Assembly: GCA_016458225.1 (NCBI GenBank)
Contig: JAEMGR010000003.1
Coordinates: forward strand, 124,001 to 188,000
Direction: 5' to 3'
DNA length: 64,000 nucleotides
Source: Myxococcaceae bacterium JPH2
GTDB lineage: Bacteria > Myxococcota > Myxococcia > Myxococcales > Myxococcaceae
The translations under genes were made by a program, and so were the position numbers. The notes beneath the pieces were generated by a model that was not told where the DNA came from, ran no database searches, and was given only the letters and a program-made list of their open reading frames with translations. Within the stretch, counting starts at the first letter, position 1. Every line of letters begins with the position of its first letter. Shown in pieces: positions 28,420 to 37,664 of this stretch.

Positions 28420-28857
28420 CTACTGCGCGACGGAGAGCTTCACTTCGATGTTGCCCGCCGTGGCGCGCGAGTACGGGCACACCGCGTGCGCGGCGTGCAT
28501 GAGCTGGGTGGCCTCCTCCAGGGGGATGCCCGGCAGGATGCCCTTGAGCTCCACCGCGAGCCCGAAGCCGCCGTCCGGCGTCTTGCCCAGGGTGGCCGAG
28601 GCCGTGATGCCCGCGTCCGCGCCCAGGCGCTTGCCGGCCTTGCCCGCCACCAGCCGCAGCGCGCTCTCGAAGCACGCCGAGTAGCCCGCCGCGAAGAGCT
28701 GCTCGGGATTGGTCACCGCGCCGCCCTTGCCACCCAGTTCCTTGGGCATGGCGAGCGGCAGGTCGAGGACGCCGTCGGACGAGCGGACGTGGCCGTCGCG
28801 GCCCCCGTGCGTGGTGGCGGTGGCGGTGTACAGCGGGGTGATGGGGGTGGGAGCCAT
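28420..28857 (-). CDS. ohr: Organic hydroperoxide resistance protein (Ohr, OsmC family)
   Basis: A 145-aa peroxidase. It starts MAPTPITPLYTATATTHGGRDG like known Ohr proteins. The two redox Cys residues of the family are present: Cys62 in AAGYSACFESAL and Cys127 in HAVCPYSRAT. NPEQLFAAG precedes the first Cys. It reduces organic hydroperoxides using lipoyl groups, in the cytoplasm. The upstream gene on the same strand is its regulator ohrR, 26 bases away, and a strong palindrome sits before that gene. Confidence 0.95.
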   Translation of the reverse strand: MAPTPITPLYTATATTHGGRDGHVRSSDGVLDLPLAMPKELGGKGGAVTNPEQLFAAGYSACFESALRLVAGKAGKRLGADAGITASATLGKTPDGGFGLAVELKGILPGIPLEEATQLMHAAHAVCPYSRATAGNIEVKLSVAQ

Positions 28858-28883
28858 GGTGTTTCTCCTCGTCGTGAATGGGG

Positions 28884-29318
28884 TTACTTCGAGAGCACTT
28901 CGAACAAGCGACGCATGTCCCGGCGCAGCCGGGTGACTTCTTCCAAAGACATTCCCAGGCGGCAGGACATCGCCTCGGGCACGGACGCGGCCTTGCGCTT
29001 CAGCGCGCGCCCCGACGTCGTCAGCGACACGCGCACCGAGCGCGCGTCCTCGGTGGACCGCTCGCGCCGCACCAGCCCCTGGGTCTCCAGCCGCTTGAGC
29101 AGCGGCGTCAGCGTCCCCGAGTCCAGGAACAGCCGCTCCCCCAGCGCCTTCACCGACACGCCGTCCTCCTCCCACAGCACCAACATCACCAGGTACTGCG
29201 GATAGGTCAGCCCCAGCTTCTCCAAGAGCGGCGCGTAGGCCTGCACCATCGCGCGCGCCGCCGCATAGAGCGGGAAGCAGAGCTGGCGGTCCAGCCGGAG
29301 CGAGTCATCCGTCGACAT
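28884..29318 (-). CDS. ohrR: Peroxide-sensing MarR-family repressor OhrR
   Basis: A 144-aa MarR-type winged-helix regulator. The reactive N-terminal Cys of OhrR is Cys14 in LDRQLCFPLYAA. The DNA-binding part reads VSVKALGERLFLDSGTLTPLLKRLETQGLV, with the wing RRERSTEDARSVRVSLT. Organic peroxides oxidise the Cys and release the repressor from the ohr promoter. It is encoded immediately before ohr and probably in one transcript. Its own start is 12 bases from a perfect inverted repeat. Confidence 0.95.
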   Translation of the reverse strand: MSTDDSLRLDRQLCFPLYAAARAMVQAYAPLLEKLGLTYPQYLVMLVLWEEDGVSVKALGERLFLDSGTLTPLLKRLETQGLVRRERSTEDARSVRVSLTTSGRALKRKAASVPEAMSCRLGMSLEEVTRLRRDMRRLFEVLSK

Positions 29319-29330
29319 GGCCAGTACGTA

Positions 29331-29351
29331 GCGCGCAATTCAATTGCGCGC
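29331..29351. promoter_or_regulatory. OhrR operator palindrome
   Basis: Two perfect 10-bp arms, GCGCGCAATT and AATTGCGCGC, flank a single central C. The CAATT/AATTG core is shared with OhrR operators known in other bacteria. It lies just upstream of ohrR and about 107 bases before the start of the divergent HipA-like gene, so it could affect both. Confidence 0.8.
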
Positions 29352-29457
29352 AATCGATTTTGGGATTGGACCGTTCGGTTCTGGACGTTCTCCGGAGAAA
29401 AGGCGCGTGGTAGAGGTCGCCCCGCTCCGGGGTCACCGGAGGAGAACCGAGGACGTG

Positions 29458-30240
29458 ATGCTGAGGACGGTCACCGCCACCCGCTACGTGACGCCGCTGC
29501 GCGAGGGGGGCTCGCTGCCCGCCATCGTGGAAGCGGACGACGCGGGCCTGTACGTCGTGAAGTTCCGGGGCGCCGGCCAGGGGGCCAAGGCCCTCATCGC
29601 CGAGCTGCTGTCGGGCGAGCTGGCGCGCGCGCTGGGGCTGCGCATCCCGGAGCTGGTCTTCCTGGAGCTGGACCCGGCCCTGGGGCGCAACGAGCCGGAC
29701 GGCGAGATTCGCGAACTGCTCAAGGCCAGCGCGGGGCTCAACCTGGCCCTGGACTATCTGCCGGGCTCGCTGACGTTCGACCCGGTGGCGGACCGCGCGC
29801 CAGACGCCGCGCTCGCGTCCACCATCGTCGCCTTCGATGCGTACGTCACCAATGTGGACCGCACGCCGAAGAACCCCAACCTCCTGACGTGGCACCGGGA
29901 CCTGTGGCTCATCGACCACGGCGCCTCGCTGTACTTCCACCACGCGTGGGAGGGCTGGGAGGAGCGCAGCCAGAGCCGCTTCGTGCCCATCCGCGACCAC
30001 GTGCTGCTGCCCTGGGCGCGCGCGCTGCCGGAAGTGGGCGCCGTGCTGCGCGAGCGACTCACGCGCGACGTGGTGGAGGCCGCCGTGGCCGCCATTCCCG
30101 AGGCCTGGCTGGGCACCGAGCCCTGCTTCGACAGCCGGGACGCGCACCGCGCGGCGTATGTCACGTGGTTCATGAAGCGGCTGGACGCGGCACCCGTGTT
30201 TCTCGAGGAGGCGGCGCGTGCCCACACCCAGCTCGTTTGA
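29458..30240 (+). CDS. HipA-like kinase domain protein
   Basis: A 260-aa protein. I chose ATG 29458 (GAGGA upstream, start MLRTVTATRYVTPLREGGS); an upstream in-frame start would include the OhrR region. It contains a compact HipA-like kinase core: YVVKFRGAGQG with the ATP-binding Lys, a catalytic-loop-like FDAYVTNVDRTPKNPNLL and a metal-binding-like LWLIDHGASLYF. It lacks the N-terminal domain of full-length HipA and no hipB antitoxin gene is present. It overlaps the DUF3037 gene by 23 bases. This two-gene arrangement is known from other genomes, but its role is not established. Confidence 0.8.
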   Translation: MLRTVTATRYVTPLREGGSLPAIVEADDAGLYVVKFRGAGQGAKALIAELLSGELARALGLRIPELVFLELDPALGRNEPDGEIRELLKASAGLNLALDYLPGSLTFDPVADRAPDAALASTIVAFDAYVTNVDRTPKNPNLLTWHRDLWLIDHGASLYFHHAWEGWEERSQSRFVPIRDHVLLPWARALPEVGAVLRERLTRDVVEAAVAAIPEAWLGTEPCFDSRDAHRAAYVTWFMKRLDAAPVFLEEAARAHTQLV

Positions 30241-30616
30241 CTACGCCATCATCCGCGTGGTGCCTCGCGTGGAGCGAGAGGAGTTCATCAACGCGGGCGT
30301 CGTCCTCTTCTGCGTCAACCACCGCTACCTGGGGGCGCGCACGGAGCTGGACGAGGAGCGCCTGCGGGTGCTGGCCCCGGACGCGGACGTGGAGGCCATC
30401 CGAGGACACCTGGAGAGCTTCCTGCGCGTGTCCGCCGGAGGTCGGAACGCGGGCCCCATTGGCCAGCTGCCGCAGAAGGAGCGCTGGCACTGGCTGGTGG
30501 CCCCGCGCAGCACCATCATCCAGACCGGGCCCGTGCATGCCGGCTTGTGTGAGACGCCCGACAAGGCCCTGGAGCACCTGCTGGACCGCGTGGTCCGCGT
30601 GAAGCGACCGGCCTGA
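30218..30616 (+). CDS. DUF3037 family protein
   Basis: A 132-aa protein starting at GTG 30218, with a GAGGAGG site inside the preceding gene. It matches the DUF3037 pattern: FDYAIIRVVPRVEREEFINAGVVLFC, then YLGARTELDEERLRVLAPD and a late WHWLVAPRSTIIQTGPVHAGLC. The family has no known activity. Its gene overlaps the HipA-like kinase gene, so the two are translationally coupled and probably act together. Confidence 0.85.
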   Translation: MPTPSSFDYAIIRVVPRVEREEFINAGVVLFCVNHRYLGARTELDEERLRVLAPDADVEAIRGHLESFLRVSAGGRNAGPIGQLPQKERWHWLVAPRSTIIQTGPVHAGLCETPDKALEHLLDRVVRVKRPA

Positions 30617-30686
30617 CGGCGGAGGCAGGGGGTGATTAACTTCTCCCCAACGGCCTGCCGGTCCAGCGCCGGCAGCCCGCCCGCCC

Positions 30687-31679
30687 ATGAGCGAGTCCCC
30701 GCTGCGCATCGTCACGTACAACGTCCGTTACTTCGGCCACATGCTCCGTGGACTGGCGAGCACGGTGGGGCCGAAGCGGCGGGTGTCCGCGGCGCTCGCG
30801 GCGCTGGAGCCCTTGCCGGACGTCGTCTGCCTCCAGGAAGTGGAGACCTCCTCGCTGCGCAGCAACATCGCTGACCGGCCCCTGAAGCGCGGCGAGACGC
30901 AGCTCCAGGTCTTCATGCGGCGCATGGAGGAGACGTTCGGTGCCCAGCGGCGCGAGATGCCCTACGAGGCGTTCTACTTCCGCGCCCACCACTACAAGCT
31001 CGGGGACGTGTCCATCTACACCACGGGGTTGGCCGTGCTCGTCAACACGCGCACGCTCCAGGTGGACACCCACAACGTGGCCGAGCCCGCGCACATCACC
31101 CATCACCACGTCCGGGGACTGAAGGACCGCAAGCAGAGCCGCATCTGCGCGCACATGCGCCTCTTGCGCCGCGAGGACGCGCGCCCCTTCCACGTCTTCA
31201 ACACGCACCTGAGCCTGCCCACGCCCTTCGCCCGGGAGTTCTGGGCCACGCGCGACAAGATGGGCGGCGGCGTCAATCAACTGCACGAGGCGCGCAAGCT
31301 GACCGAGTTCGTGCGGGCGCATTCCCAGTCCGAGCCGTTCATCGTGTGCGGCGACTTCAACTCACCGCCGGCCTCGCCCGTCTTCCGCTACCTCACCCAG
31401 GACGCGCGCCTCGTGTGCGCGCAGAGCCGCGTGGGGCAGATAGACCCGAGCGTGTCCCGAGGCTTCCCCACCGCGGGCTTCATGCGCCTGCGCATGCACC
31501 TGGACCACCTGTTCTCCAGCGAGGACGTGCGCTGGCTGGACACCGACGAGACGCGCCCCTTCGGCGACACCACCGGTCGCTTCCATGGCCTGTCCGACCA
31601 CGTGCCGCTCGTCGGGCGCTTCACGTTGGATGGCGTGGCCCGAGCGGACGGCGCAGGCCCTGGTGACGGCGCGGCCTGA
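30687..31679 (+). CDS. Endonuclease/exonuclease/phosphatase family protein
   Basis: A 330-aa protein of the EEP fold. Characteristic catalytic segments are present: LRIVTYNVRYFG at the start, DVVCLQEVE (metal-binding Glu), FNTHLSLPT, VCGDFNSPP and a final LSDHVPLVG (catalytic Asp-His). Members cleave nucleic acids, sphingomyelin or inositol phosphates; the substrate cannot be told. No signal peptide is seen. It stops only five bases from the convergent J-domain gene. Confidence 0.9.
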   Translation: MSESPLRIVTYNVRYFGHMLRGLASTVGPKRRVSAALAALEPLPDVVCLQEVETSSLRSNIADRPLKRGETQLQVFMRRMEETFGAQRREMPYEAFYFRAHHYKLGDVSIYTTGLAVLVNTRTLQVDTHNVAEPAHITHHHVRGLKDRKQSRICAHMRLLRREDARPFHVFNTHLSLPTPFAREFWATRDKMGGGVNQLHEARKLTEFVRAHSQSEPFIVCGDFNSPPASPVFRYLTQDARLVCAQSRVGQIDPSVSRGFPTAGFMRLRMHLDHLFSSEDVRWLDTDETRPFGDTTGRFHGLSDHVPLVGRFTLDGVARADGAGPGDGAA

Positions 31680-31684
31680 GGGCC

Positions 31685-32485
31685 TCAGCCCAGCTCGCGC
31701 TCCACCTCGGCCCAGGCATCGAGAATCTCCCGCGTGCGCCGCTCGGCGAGCGCGTGGAACTCGGGTGCCAGGTGCGCCACCTTGTCCGGGTGGTACTGCG
31801 CAATCAGCGCCCGGAAGGCGCGCCGGGCCTCGTCCGCGGGCGTGCCTCTTGCGATGCCCAGCACCGTCCACGGGTCGACCTTGGGCTCGGGGGCTGGGGG
31901 CGCGGCGCGCGGGCGCGAGCGAGGCGGCGGGGTGTCCTCGAAGTCCTCCTCCTCGGGCATGCGTGAGGCGCGGGGTGGGGCTCGGGGCGCGGCCTCGGGG
32001 CGGCGCGCGCCAGGACGACGGGCCGGGTCGGGTGGAGGAATGCGAGCGGAGAGTCGACTGAGGGCCTCCTGGAGGAACCAGAGGTCCTCGGCGGGCGGGC
32101 CGTGCTTGCGCACCACCGTGCGGGGGCGGCCGTCCTGGAGCAGCAGGTACCCGGTGGAGGCCGCGTAGGCCGCCTTCTTGTCGTCCGGGTAGAGCCGCTC
32201 TCCCAGGTCGCCCAGCGGATCCCTCCACATGCCGTCCACCCCGCCCTCGTCCGCCACCAGCACCTGGGACAGCACCTCGCCGAAGACGTCCTCCAGCGCG
32301 GCGAAGGGCTCGCGCTGGTCGGGCGAGCGCTGGGTGGGGCCGTGGCGCACGCCCGTCACGAGCAGCAGCCCGCGCGTCGCGTCCACCCGCGCGAAGAGCT
32401 TCTCGCGCACCCGCTTGTCGGAAAAGAAGAGGACGGACTGCACGGCGCCCAAGGGTAGTCCGAATGCACCCACCAGCGGGAGCAT
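31685..32485 (-). CDS. J-domain protein with C-terminal DnaJ module
   Basis: A 266-aa protein whose last 65 residues form a J domain: DPWTVLGIARGTPADEARRAFRALIAQYHPDKV, with the HPD motif at residues 232-234. The J domain stimulates Hsp70 ATPase activity. Unlike DnaJ, it is at the C-terminus. The first 130 residues form a separate domain of unknown type (VLFFSDKRVREKLFARVDATRG onward) and a Pro/Arg-rich linker joins the two. The start is uncertain: ATG 32485 has no clear ribosome site and a GTG about 16 codons later is possible. It is divergent from the M1 peptidase gene. Confidence 0.8.
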   Translation of the reverse strand: MLPLVGAFGLPLGAVQSVLFFSDKRVREKLFARVDATRGLLLVTGVRHGPTQRSPDQREPFAALEDVFGEVLSQVLVADEGGVDGMWRDPLGDLGERLYPDDKKAAYAASTGYLLLQDGRPRTVVRKHGPPAEDLWFLQEALSRLSARIPPPDPARRPGARRPEAAPRAPPRASRMPEEEDFEDTPPPRSRPRAAPPAPEPKVDPWTVLGIARGTPADEARRAFRALIAQYHPDKVAHLAPEFHALAERRTREILDAWAEVERELG

Positions 32486-32587
32486 CCCGCGCGCGGCGCC
32501 GAGCCGTGGCGTCGCCTCTCCAGTGGGCGACAGTCCGTCCCAAGCGGCTCGACGCTGGCGCGGGCTTGAGAAAGAGTCCCAAGCGCC

Positions 32588-35218
32588 ATGCGCTGCTGCC
32601 ATCGCCACGCTCCCGCCATCGCCGCTTCCGAACCACACCCCTTCAGCTTGCCCGGCGCCACCGAGCACTACGCCGCCGAGCGCCCCGTCCGCGCCGAGCA
32701 CATCCGCCTGGAGCTGGCGCTGGACTTCGAGGCCCGCGCGCTGACGGGCCGCTGCACCACCCGCGTGAGCGCCGTGCGCGGCGTCTCCACCGTGACGTTC
32801 GACGCCGTGGACATGGACATCACCGAGGCGCGCGTGGACGGCCAGCCCGCGCGCTTCTCCAACTCCGGCGCGCACGCGCGCGTGGAGCTGCCCGAGCCGA
32901 TGGAGCCGGGCCAGGCGCGCGACATCACGCTCGCGTACCGCTGCCGGCCTCGACGTGGGCTGTACTTCTGGGGCCCCGACGCGGGCTACCCCGAGCGTCC
33001 GCTCCAGGCCTGGACGCAAGGGCAGGACATCGACGCGCGCTGCTGGTTCCCCTGCCTGGACACGCCCGCGCAGAAGGCCACCACGGAGGTCATCGCCACC
33101 TTCCCCGCGCGGATGACGTCGCTGTCCAACGGCGTGCTCGTGCGCGACGTCACCGAGGGCGACCGCCGCACCCAGCACTACCGCATGGAGCAGCCGCACT
33201 CGCCCTACCTCGTCACGCTGGTGGTGGGCGAGTTCGAGGAGGCGACGGACACCGCCGGCACCGTGCCGCTGCGCTACCTGTACCCGCCCGGTCGCCGCGA
33301 GGACGCGCTGCGCTGCGTGGCCCGAACGCCCCAGATGGTGGCGCTCTATCAGCAGCTCACCGGCGAGCCCTTCCCGTGGAGCGGCTACGCGCAGGTGTTC
33401 GTCACCGAGTTCATCCTCGGCGGCATGGAGCACACCACCGCCACCACGCTGCTGGACACGGTGCTGCACGACGCGCGCGCCCACGCGGACTACAGCGCCG
33501 AGCCGCTCATCGCCCACGAGCTGGCGCACCAGTGGTTCGGCAACCTGCTCACCTGCCGCGACTGGCCCCATGGCTGGCTCAACGAGGGCTTCGCCACCTA
33601 CGTGGAGGTGCTCTGGAAGGAGCACGCCGACGGCCGCGACGAGGCGGATCACCATCGGCTCACCGACCTGAACGCGTACCTCACCGAGGTGCGCGAGCGC
33701 TACGCCCGGCCCATCGTGGCGCGCAAGTTCCACGCGCCCATGGACCTGTTCGACCGGCATCTCTACGAGAAGGGCGCGCTCGTGCTCCACGAGCTGCGCC
33801 GCCGCGTGGGCGATGACCTCTTCCTCCGCGCCCTGCGTCACTACGTGGCCCGCCACCGCCACGGCGTGGTGGAGACGGTGGACCTGTCGCGCGCGTTCGA
33901 GGAGGCCACCGGCCACAACCTGGACCGCGTGTTCGACCAGTACGTCTTCTCCCCCGGCCATCCCGAGCTGAAGGTGGAGGTCCGCTACGACGCGGAGGAG
34001 GCCCGCCTGCGCCTCAAGGTCCGGCAGACGCAGCGCACCGACTCGGGCACGCCCGTGTTCCGCCTGCCGCTGGACGTGCGCATCACCGTGGACGGCCGCG
34101 ACACGCTCCACCGCCTGGACATCACCGACGCCGAGCACTTCTTCCACCTGCCCTGCCCCACCGCGCCCACGCAGGTGCGCGTGGATCCGCGCCGCGAGGT
34201 GCTCGGCACCGTGGACGTGGACAAGGCGGTGGGCCTCTGGCTGGAGGAGCTGCGCGCCGCGCCCGAGGCCCGCGCGCGCACCGAGGCCGCGCACGCGCTG
34301 GGCAAGGACGGCGGCCACCGCGCGGTGGAGGCGCTGGGCCGCGCGCTGGAGGACGACGCGCTGTTCTGGGGCACTCGCGCCGCGTGCGCCAAGGCGCTGG
34401 GCCGCATCCGCTCCCCCGAGTCTCGCGCGCGACTGCTCGCGGGACTCCCCATCACGCACCCCAAGGTGCGCCGGGCCGTGGTGGCCGCGCTGGGAGAGTT
34501 CCGCCGGGACGCGGAGGTGGCGGGCCGCCTGCGCGCGCTGCTGGACGCGGGCGACGCCAGCTACTTCGTGGAGGCCGAGGCCGCGCGCAGCCTGGGACGC
34601 GTGCGCGCCGTGGACGCGGTGCCGCTGCTGGAGGTGGTGGCCGCGCGGCCGTCCTTCCAGGACGTCATCGGCTCGGGCGCGGTCGACGGGCTCGCGGAGA
34701 CGCAGGACCCGGCCGCCTTCCCCGCCGTGGTCGCGCGCACGGCGTACGGCCAGCCCGCGCACCTGCGGCGCACGGCCGTGATGGCCGTGGCGAAGCTGGC
34801 CCAGGTGGCCCGGCGTGAGCGCGAGGCCGTGGACCTGCTCTCGGACTTGTTGAGGGATCCGCAGTTCCGCATGCAGTGGACGGTCTGCGAAGCGGCGAAG
34901 GCGCTGGGAGACCGGCGCCTGATTCCCGCGCTGGAGGGCACCCCGCTCGATGACCCGCGCACCCGCCGCGCCGCGCGCGAGGCCGTGCGGACGCTGCGCG
35001 AGGGCGAACCTCAAGCGCGCGAGGTGGCCGCGCTGCGCGAGGAGGTGGACAAGCTCAAGGAGGAGTCCCGCGCGCTTCGCGAGAAGCTGGAGGCGCTCGC
35101 CCTCCGCAGGCCGGAGCCCCCGCCGCCCACCTCGCCACCGCGAGGACGGGCGGCGGCGAAGCACGCGGCGAGGAAGTCCACCAGCCGGCGCGTCACCGGG
35201 CGGGGCCGAAGGAAGTAG
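32588..35218 (+). CDS. M1-family aminopeptidase with C-terminal HEAT-type repeats
   Basis: An 876-aa zinc metallopeptidase. The HExxH-X18-E motif is complete: His310, Glu311, His314 in HELAHQWF and Glu333 in LNEGF. The exopeptidase motif appears as GGMEHT, a variant of GAMEN. Residues 30-230 form the N-terminal beta-saddle domain. From about residue 540 the protein has HEAT-like repeats (ARTEAAHALGKDGGHRAVEALGRALED; RRAVVAALGEFRRDAEVAGRLRALL), followed by a short coiled coil and a basic tail. M1 peptidases remove N-terminal residues from peptides. No signal peptide is seen. Confidence 0.92.
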   Translation: MRCCHRHAPAIAASEPHPFSLPGATEHYAAERPVRAEHIRLELALDFEARALTGRCTTRVSAVRGVSTVTFDAVDMDITEARVDGQPARFSNSGAHARVELPEPMEPGQARDITLAYRCRPRRGLYFWGPDAGYPERPLQAWTQGQDIDARCWFPCLDTPAQKATTEVIATFPARMTSLSNGVLVRDVTEGDRRTQHYRMEQPHSPYLVTLVVGEFEEATDTAGTVPLRYLYPPGRREDALRCVARTPQMVALYQQLTGEPFPWSGYAQVFVTEFILGGMEHTTATTLLDTVLHDARAHADYSAEPLIAHELAHQWFGNLLTCRDWPHGWLNEGFATYVEVLWKEHADGRDEADHHRLTDLNAYLTEVRERYARPIVARKFHAPMDLFDRHLYEKGALVLHELRRRVGDDLFLRALRHYVARHRHGVVETVDLSRAFEEATGHNLDRVFDQYVFSPGHPELKVEVRYDAEEARLRLKVRQTQRTDSGTPVFRLPLDVRITVDGRDTLHRLDITDAEHFFHLPCPTAPTQVRVDPRREVLGTVDVDKAVGLWLEELRAAPEARARTEAAHALGKDGGHRAVEALGRALEDDALFWGTRAACAKALGRIRSPESRARLLAGLPITHPKVRRAVVAALGEFRRDAEVAGRLRALLDAGDASYFVEAEAARSLGRVRAVDAVPLLEVVAARPSFQDVIGSGAVDGLAETQDPAAFPAVVARTAYGQPAHLRRTAVMAVAKLAQVARREREAVDLLSDLLRDPQFRMQWTVCEAAKALGDRRLIPALEGTPLDDPRTRRAAREAVRTLREGEPQAREVAALREEVDKLKEESRALREKLEALALRRPEPPPPTSPPRGRAAAKHAARKSTSRRVTGRGRRK

Positions 35219-35245
35219 CCCGCGCCCGAGGTCCGCGACCGGCGA

Positions 35246-37396
35246 CTACCAGACGCGAACGCGCTGCTCCGGCGTCAGGTAGAGGCCCTGGCCCGGCTTC
35301 ACGTCGAACGCCTCGTACCAGCCATCCTCGTTGCGCACCGTGGACGCGCGGAACTCGCCGGGCGCGTGTCCGTCCGTCATGAGCAACTGACGCAGCAGCG
35401 GCTCGCGGAACTTGGTGCGCCACACCTGGGCGAAGCCGAGGAAGAAGCGCTGCTCGCCGGTGTAGCCGTCCTTCACCACGGCCGGCGTGCCGCCCAGCGA
35501 CAGCCGGTAGGCGTCATGCGAGATGGCCAGGCCAGCCACGTCCGCGATGTTCTCGCCCAGGGTCAGCTCGCCGTTGACCGACATGTCCGGCAGCGGCTTG
35601 TAGGCGCTGAACTGCGCCGCGAGCGCCTGTCCCGCCGCCTTGAAGCGCTGCAGGTCGCTGTCCGTCCACCAGTTGGACAGCTTGCCGCGCGCGTCGAACT
35701 TCGCGCCCACGTCGTCGAAGCTGTGGACGATTTCATGGCCAATCACCGTGCCGATGCCGCCGTAGTTCACGGCCGGGTCCGCGTTCGGGTCGAAGAACGG
35801 CGGCTGCAGGATGGCGGCGGGGAAGATGATGGAGTTCTGCTGCGGCGAGTTCAGCGCGTTCACGTCCTGCGGCACCATGAACCACTCGGAGCGGTCCACC
35901 GGGCCGTTGAGCTTCGCCAGGTTGCGCTGGTACTCGAACAGCGAGGCGCGCTGGGCGTTGCCGAACGCATCGCTCCGGTCCACCTTCAGCGCCGAGTAAT
36001 CGCGGAAGTGCGCCGGGTGGCCAATGCCCACCTGGAGCGTGGCCAGCTTCTCCTTCGCGCGGGCCTTCGTCTCCGGAGACATCCACGCGAGCGCGTCGAT
36101 GCGCTTGCCGAAGGCCGCGATGATGTTGCGCACCATCGTGTCCGCCTGGACCTTGGCCTCCGCCGGGAAGTACTTCTCCACGTAGAGCTTGCCCACCGCC
36201 TCGCCCAGCGCGCCGTTCGTCACGGTCACGCCGCGCTTCCAACGCTCGCGCAGCTGCTGCGCGCCGGAGAGCACCTTGCCGTTGAAGGCGAAGTTCTCAT
36301 CGACGAAGGCCTTGGAGAGGAACGCCGCGTTGCGCGCGATGGCGCGGAAGGCCAGGTAGTCCTTCCAGCTCTGGAGCGGCTCGGCGCCCACCAGCTTCGC
36401 CATGCCCGTGATGGCGCTCGGCTGCCACACGATGATCTGCTTCTGCCCGGACAGGCCCGCGGCCGAGAAGTACGCGGCCCAGTCGAGCCCGGGCGCCTTC
36501 TTGGCGAACGCCTCCTGGGCCCACGGGTTGTTCGTCTTGGTGACGTCCTGCGTGTCCACCTGGGGCCAGTGCGTGGCGGCGATCTTCTTCTCCAGTTCGA
36601 AGACGCGGCGCGCGCGCGCCTCCACGTCGGAGAAGCCCGCCAGCTTCAGCATCGCGGCGATGTGGGCCTGATAGGACTGGCGCACCTCGCGGAAGCGGGG
36701 GCTGTCCACCAGATAGAAGTCGCGGTCCGGCAGCCCCAGGCCGCCCTGCATCAGGTACGGGGCGTACCGCTCGGGGGCGTTCAGGTCCTCGGTCACCCAC
36801 AGGCCAAAGAGGCGGTCCGTCGTCACGTCGCCCGTGTTGAGCGCATCGACGTCCGCGCGCAGCGTGGAGCCCAGCTCGGTGGCCAGCGCGCGCCGGTTCG
36901 CGATGGCCGCGATGCGCTCCAACTCGGGCTTGAGGGGCGAGGCGCCCTTCGCCTCGATGGCCGCCTCATCCATGAAGCTGGCGAAGTAGTCGCCAATCTT
37001 GCGGGCCTCGCTGTCCGCGGACCCCTCGGCGCGCGCGGCCTCTTCAATCAACGACCGGGTGCGCGCGGCGGCCTGCTCGGACAGCGCCGTGAACATGCCG
37101 AAGTTGGAGCGGTCCGCCGGAATCTCCGCCTTCTGCATCCACGTGCCGCTGGCGTACCGGTAGAAGCTGTCACCCGGCGCGACGGTGGCGTCCATGCCGG
37201 CGACGTCGAAGCCGAAGGTTCCGTACGTGGGCTTGGGCGCCGGCGCGGGCGCGGCCACCACGGGGGCGGCCTCCGTCACGGGAGGAGCCGGCTTCTCCGC
37301 GGGGGTCGAGGTCGCGCAAGCAGCCAGCAGGGCCGTGGCGCAGGCGGAGAGCGTCGCACGCGCGGCGCCCGGCAGTCGTTGAGACGAGTCGTTCAT
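35246..37396 (-). CDS. M13-family metallopeptidase lipoprotein (neprilysin/PepO type)
   Basis: A 716-aa zinc endopeptidase with a lipoprotein signal (LLAAC, near residue 27) and a Pro/Ala-rich linker of about 30 residues. Its zinc site is complete: HEIVH (His554, Glu555, His558) and GENIADVAG (Glu615, Asp619). The substrate-binding NAL motif occurs in QDVNALNSPQQN. It ends with the VRVW motif near the C-terminus typical of M13 proteins. It should cleave small peptides outside the cytoplasm. ATG 37396 has AGGA eight bases upstream. Confidence 0.93.
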   Translation of the reverse strand: MNDSSQRLPGAARATLSACATALLAACATSTPAEKPAPPVTEAAPVVAAPAPAPKPTYGTFGFDVAGMDATVAPGDSFYRYASGTWMQKAEIPADRSNFGMFTALSEQAAARTRSLIEEAARAEGSADSEARKIGDYFASFMDEAAIEAKGASPLKPELERIAAIANRRALATELGSTLRADVDALNTGDVTTDRLFGLWVTEDLNAPERYAPYLMQGGLGLPDRDFYLVDSPRFREVRQSYQAHIAAMLKLAGFSDVEARARRVFELEKKIAATHWPQVDTQDVTKTNNPWAQEAFAKKAPGLDWAAYFSAAGLSGQKQIIVWQPSAITGMAKLVGAEPLQSWKDYLAFRAIARNAAFLSKAFVDENFAFNGKVLSGAQQLRERWKRGVTVTNGALGEAVGKLYVEKYFPAEAKVQADTMVRNIIAAFGKRIDALAWMSPETKARAKEKLATLQVGIGHPAHFRDYSALKVDRSDAFGNAQRASLFEYQRNLAKLNGPVDRSEWFMVPQDVNALNSPQQNSIIFPAAILQPPFFDPNADPAVNYGGIGTVIGHEIVHSFDDVGAKFDARGKLSNWWTDSDLQRFKAAGQALAAQFSAYKPLPDMSVNGELTLGENIADVAGLAISHDAYRLSLGGTPAVVKDGYTGEQRFFLGFAQVWRTKFREPLLRQLLMTDGHAPGEFRASTVRNEDGWYEAFDVKPGQGLYLTPEQRVRVW

Positions 37397-37664
37397 GAAG
37401 GGTTCCTGGGCGGCCTCAGGGTCGGCCGCGCGCGGATGATGCCATCAGCGCCCGGAAATCCTGACGCTTCCGTGACCAACCCCTCACCCCGGCGGTTATT
37501 CGCCACCCGCGCGCCATCCCAGGTCCGCCCCGCCCCGTCTCCCTGGGAGTTCAAGGCTTCACGGAAGCGCCGCCCGGACTTCGAGTGCCTACCTGTACGA
37601 GGAAGGGGTGCGCGAAGCCTCAGGCGGGGTGGCCGGGGGAGCGCCCTGGGGGGAGAGCCAAGGC

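Noticed and set aside
29344-29457. Longer N-terminus for the HipA-like protein
   Set aside because: The added residues have no domain and would overlap the OhrR operator region; ATG 29458 has a better ribosome site.
31685-35164. Minus-strand ORF of 1159 codons
   Set aside because: Only its last 266 residues, with the J domain, read as a protein; the rest lies antisense to the M1 peptidase gene.
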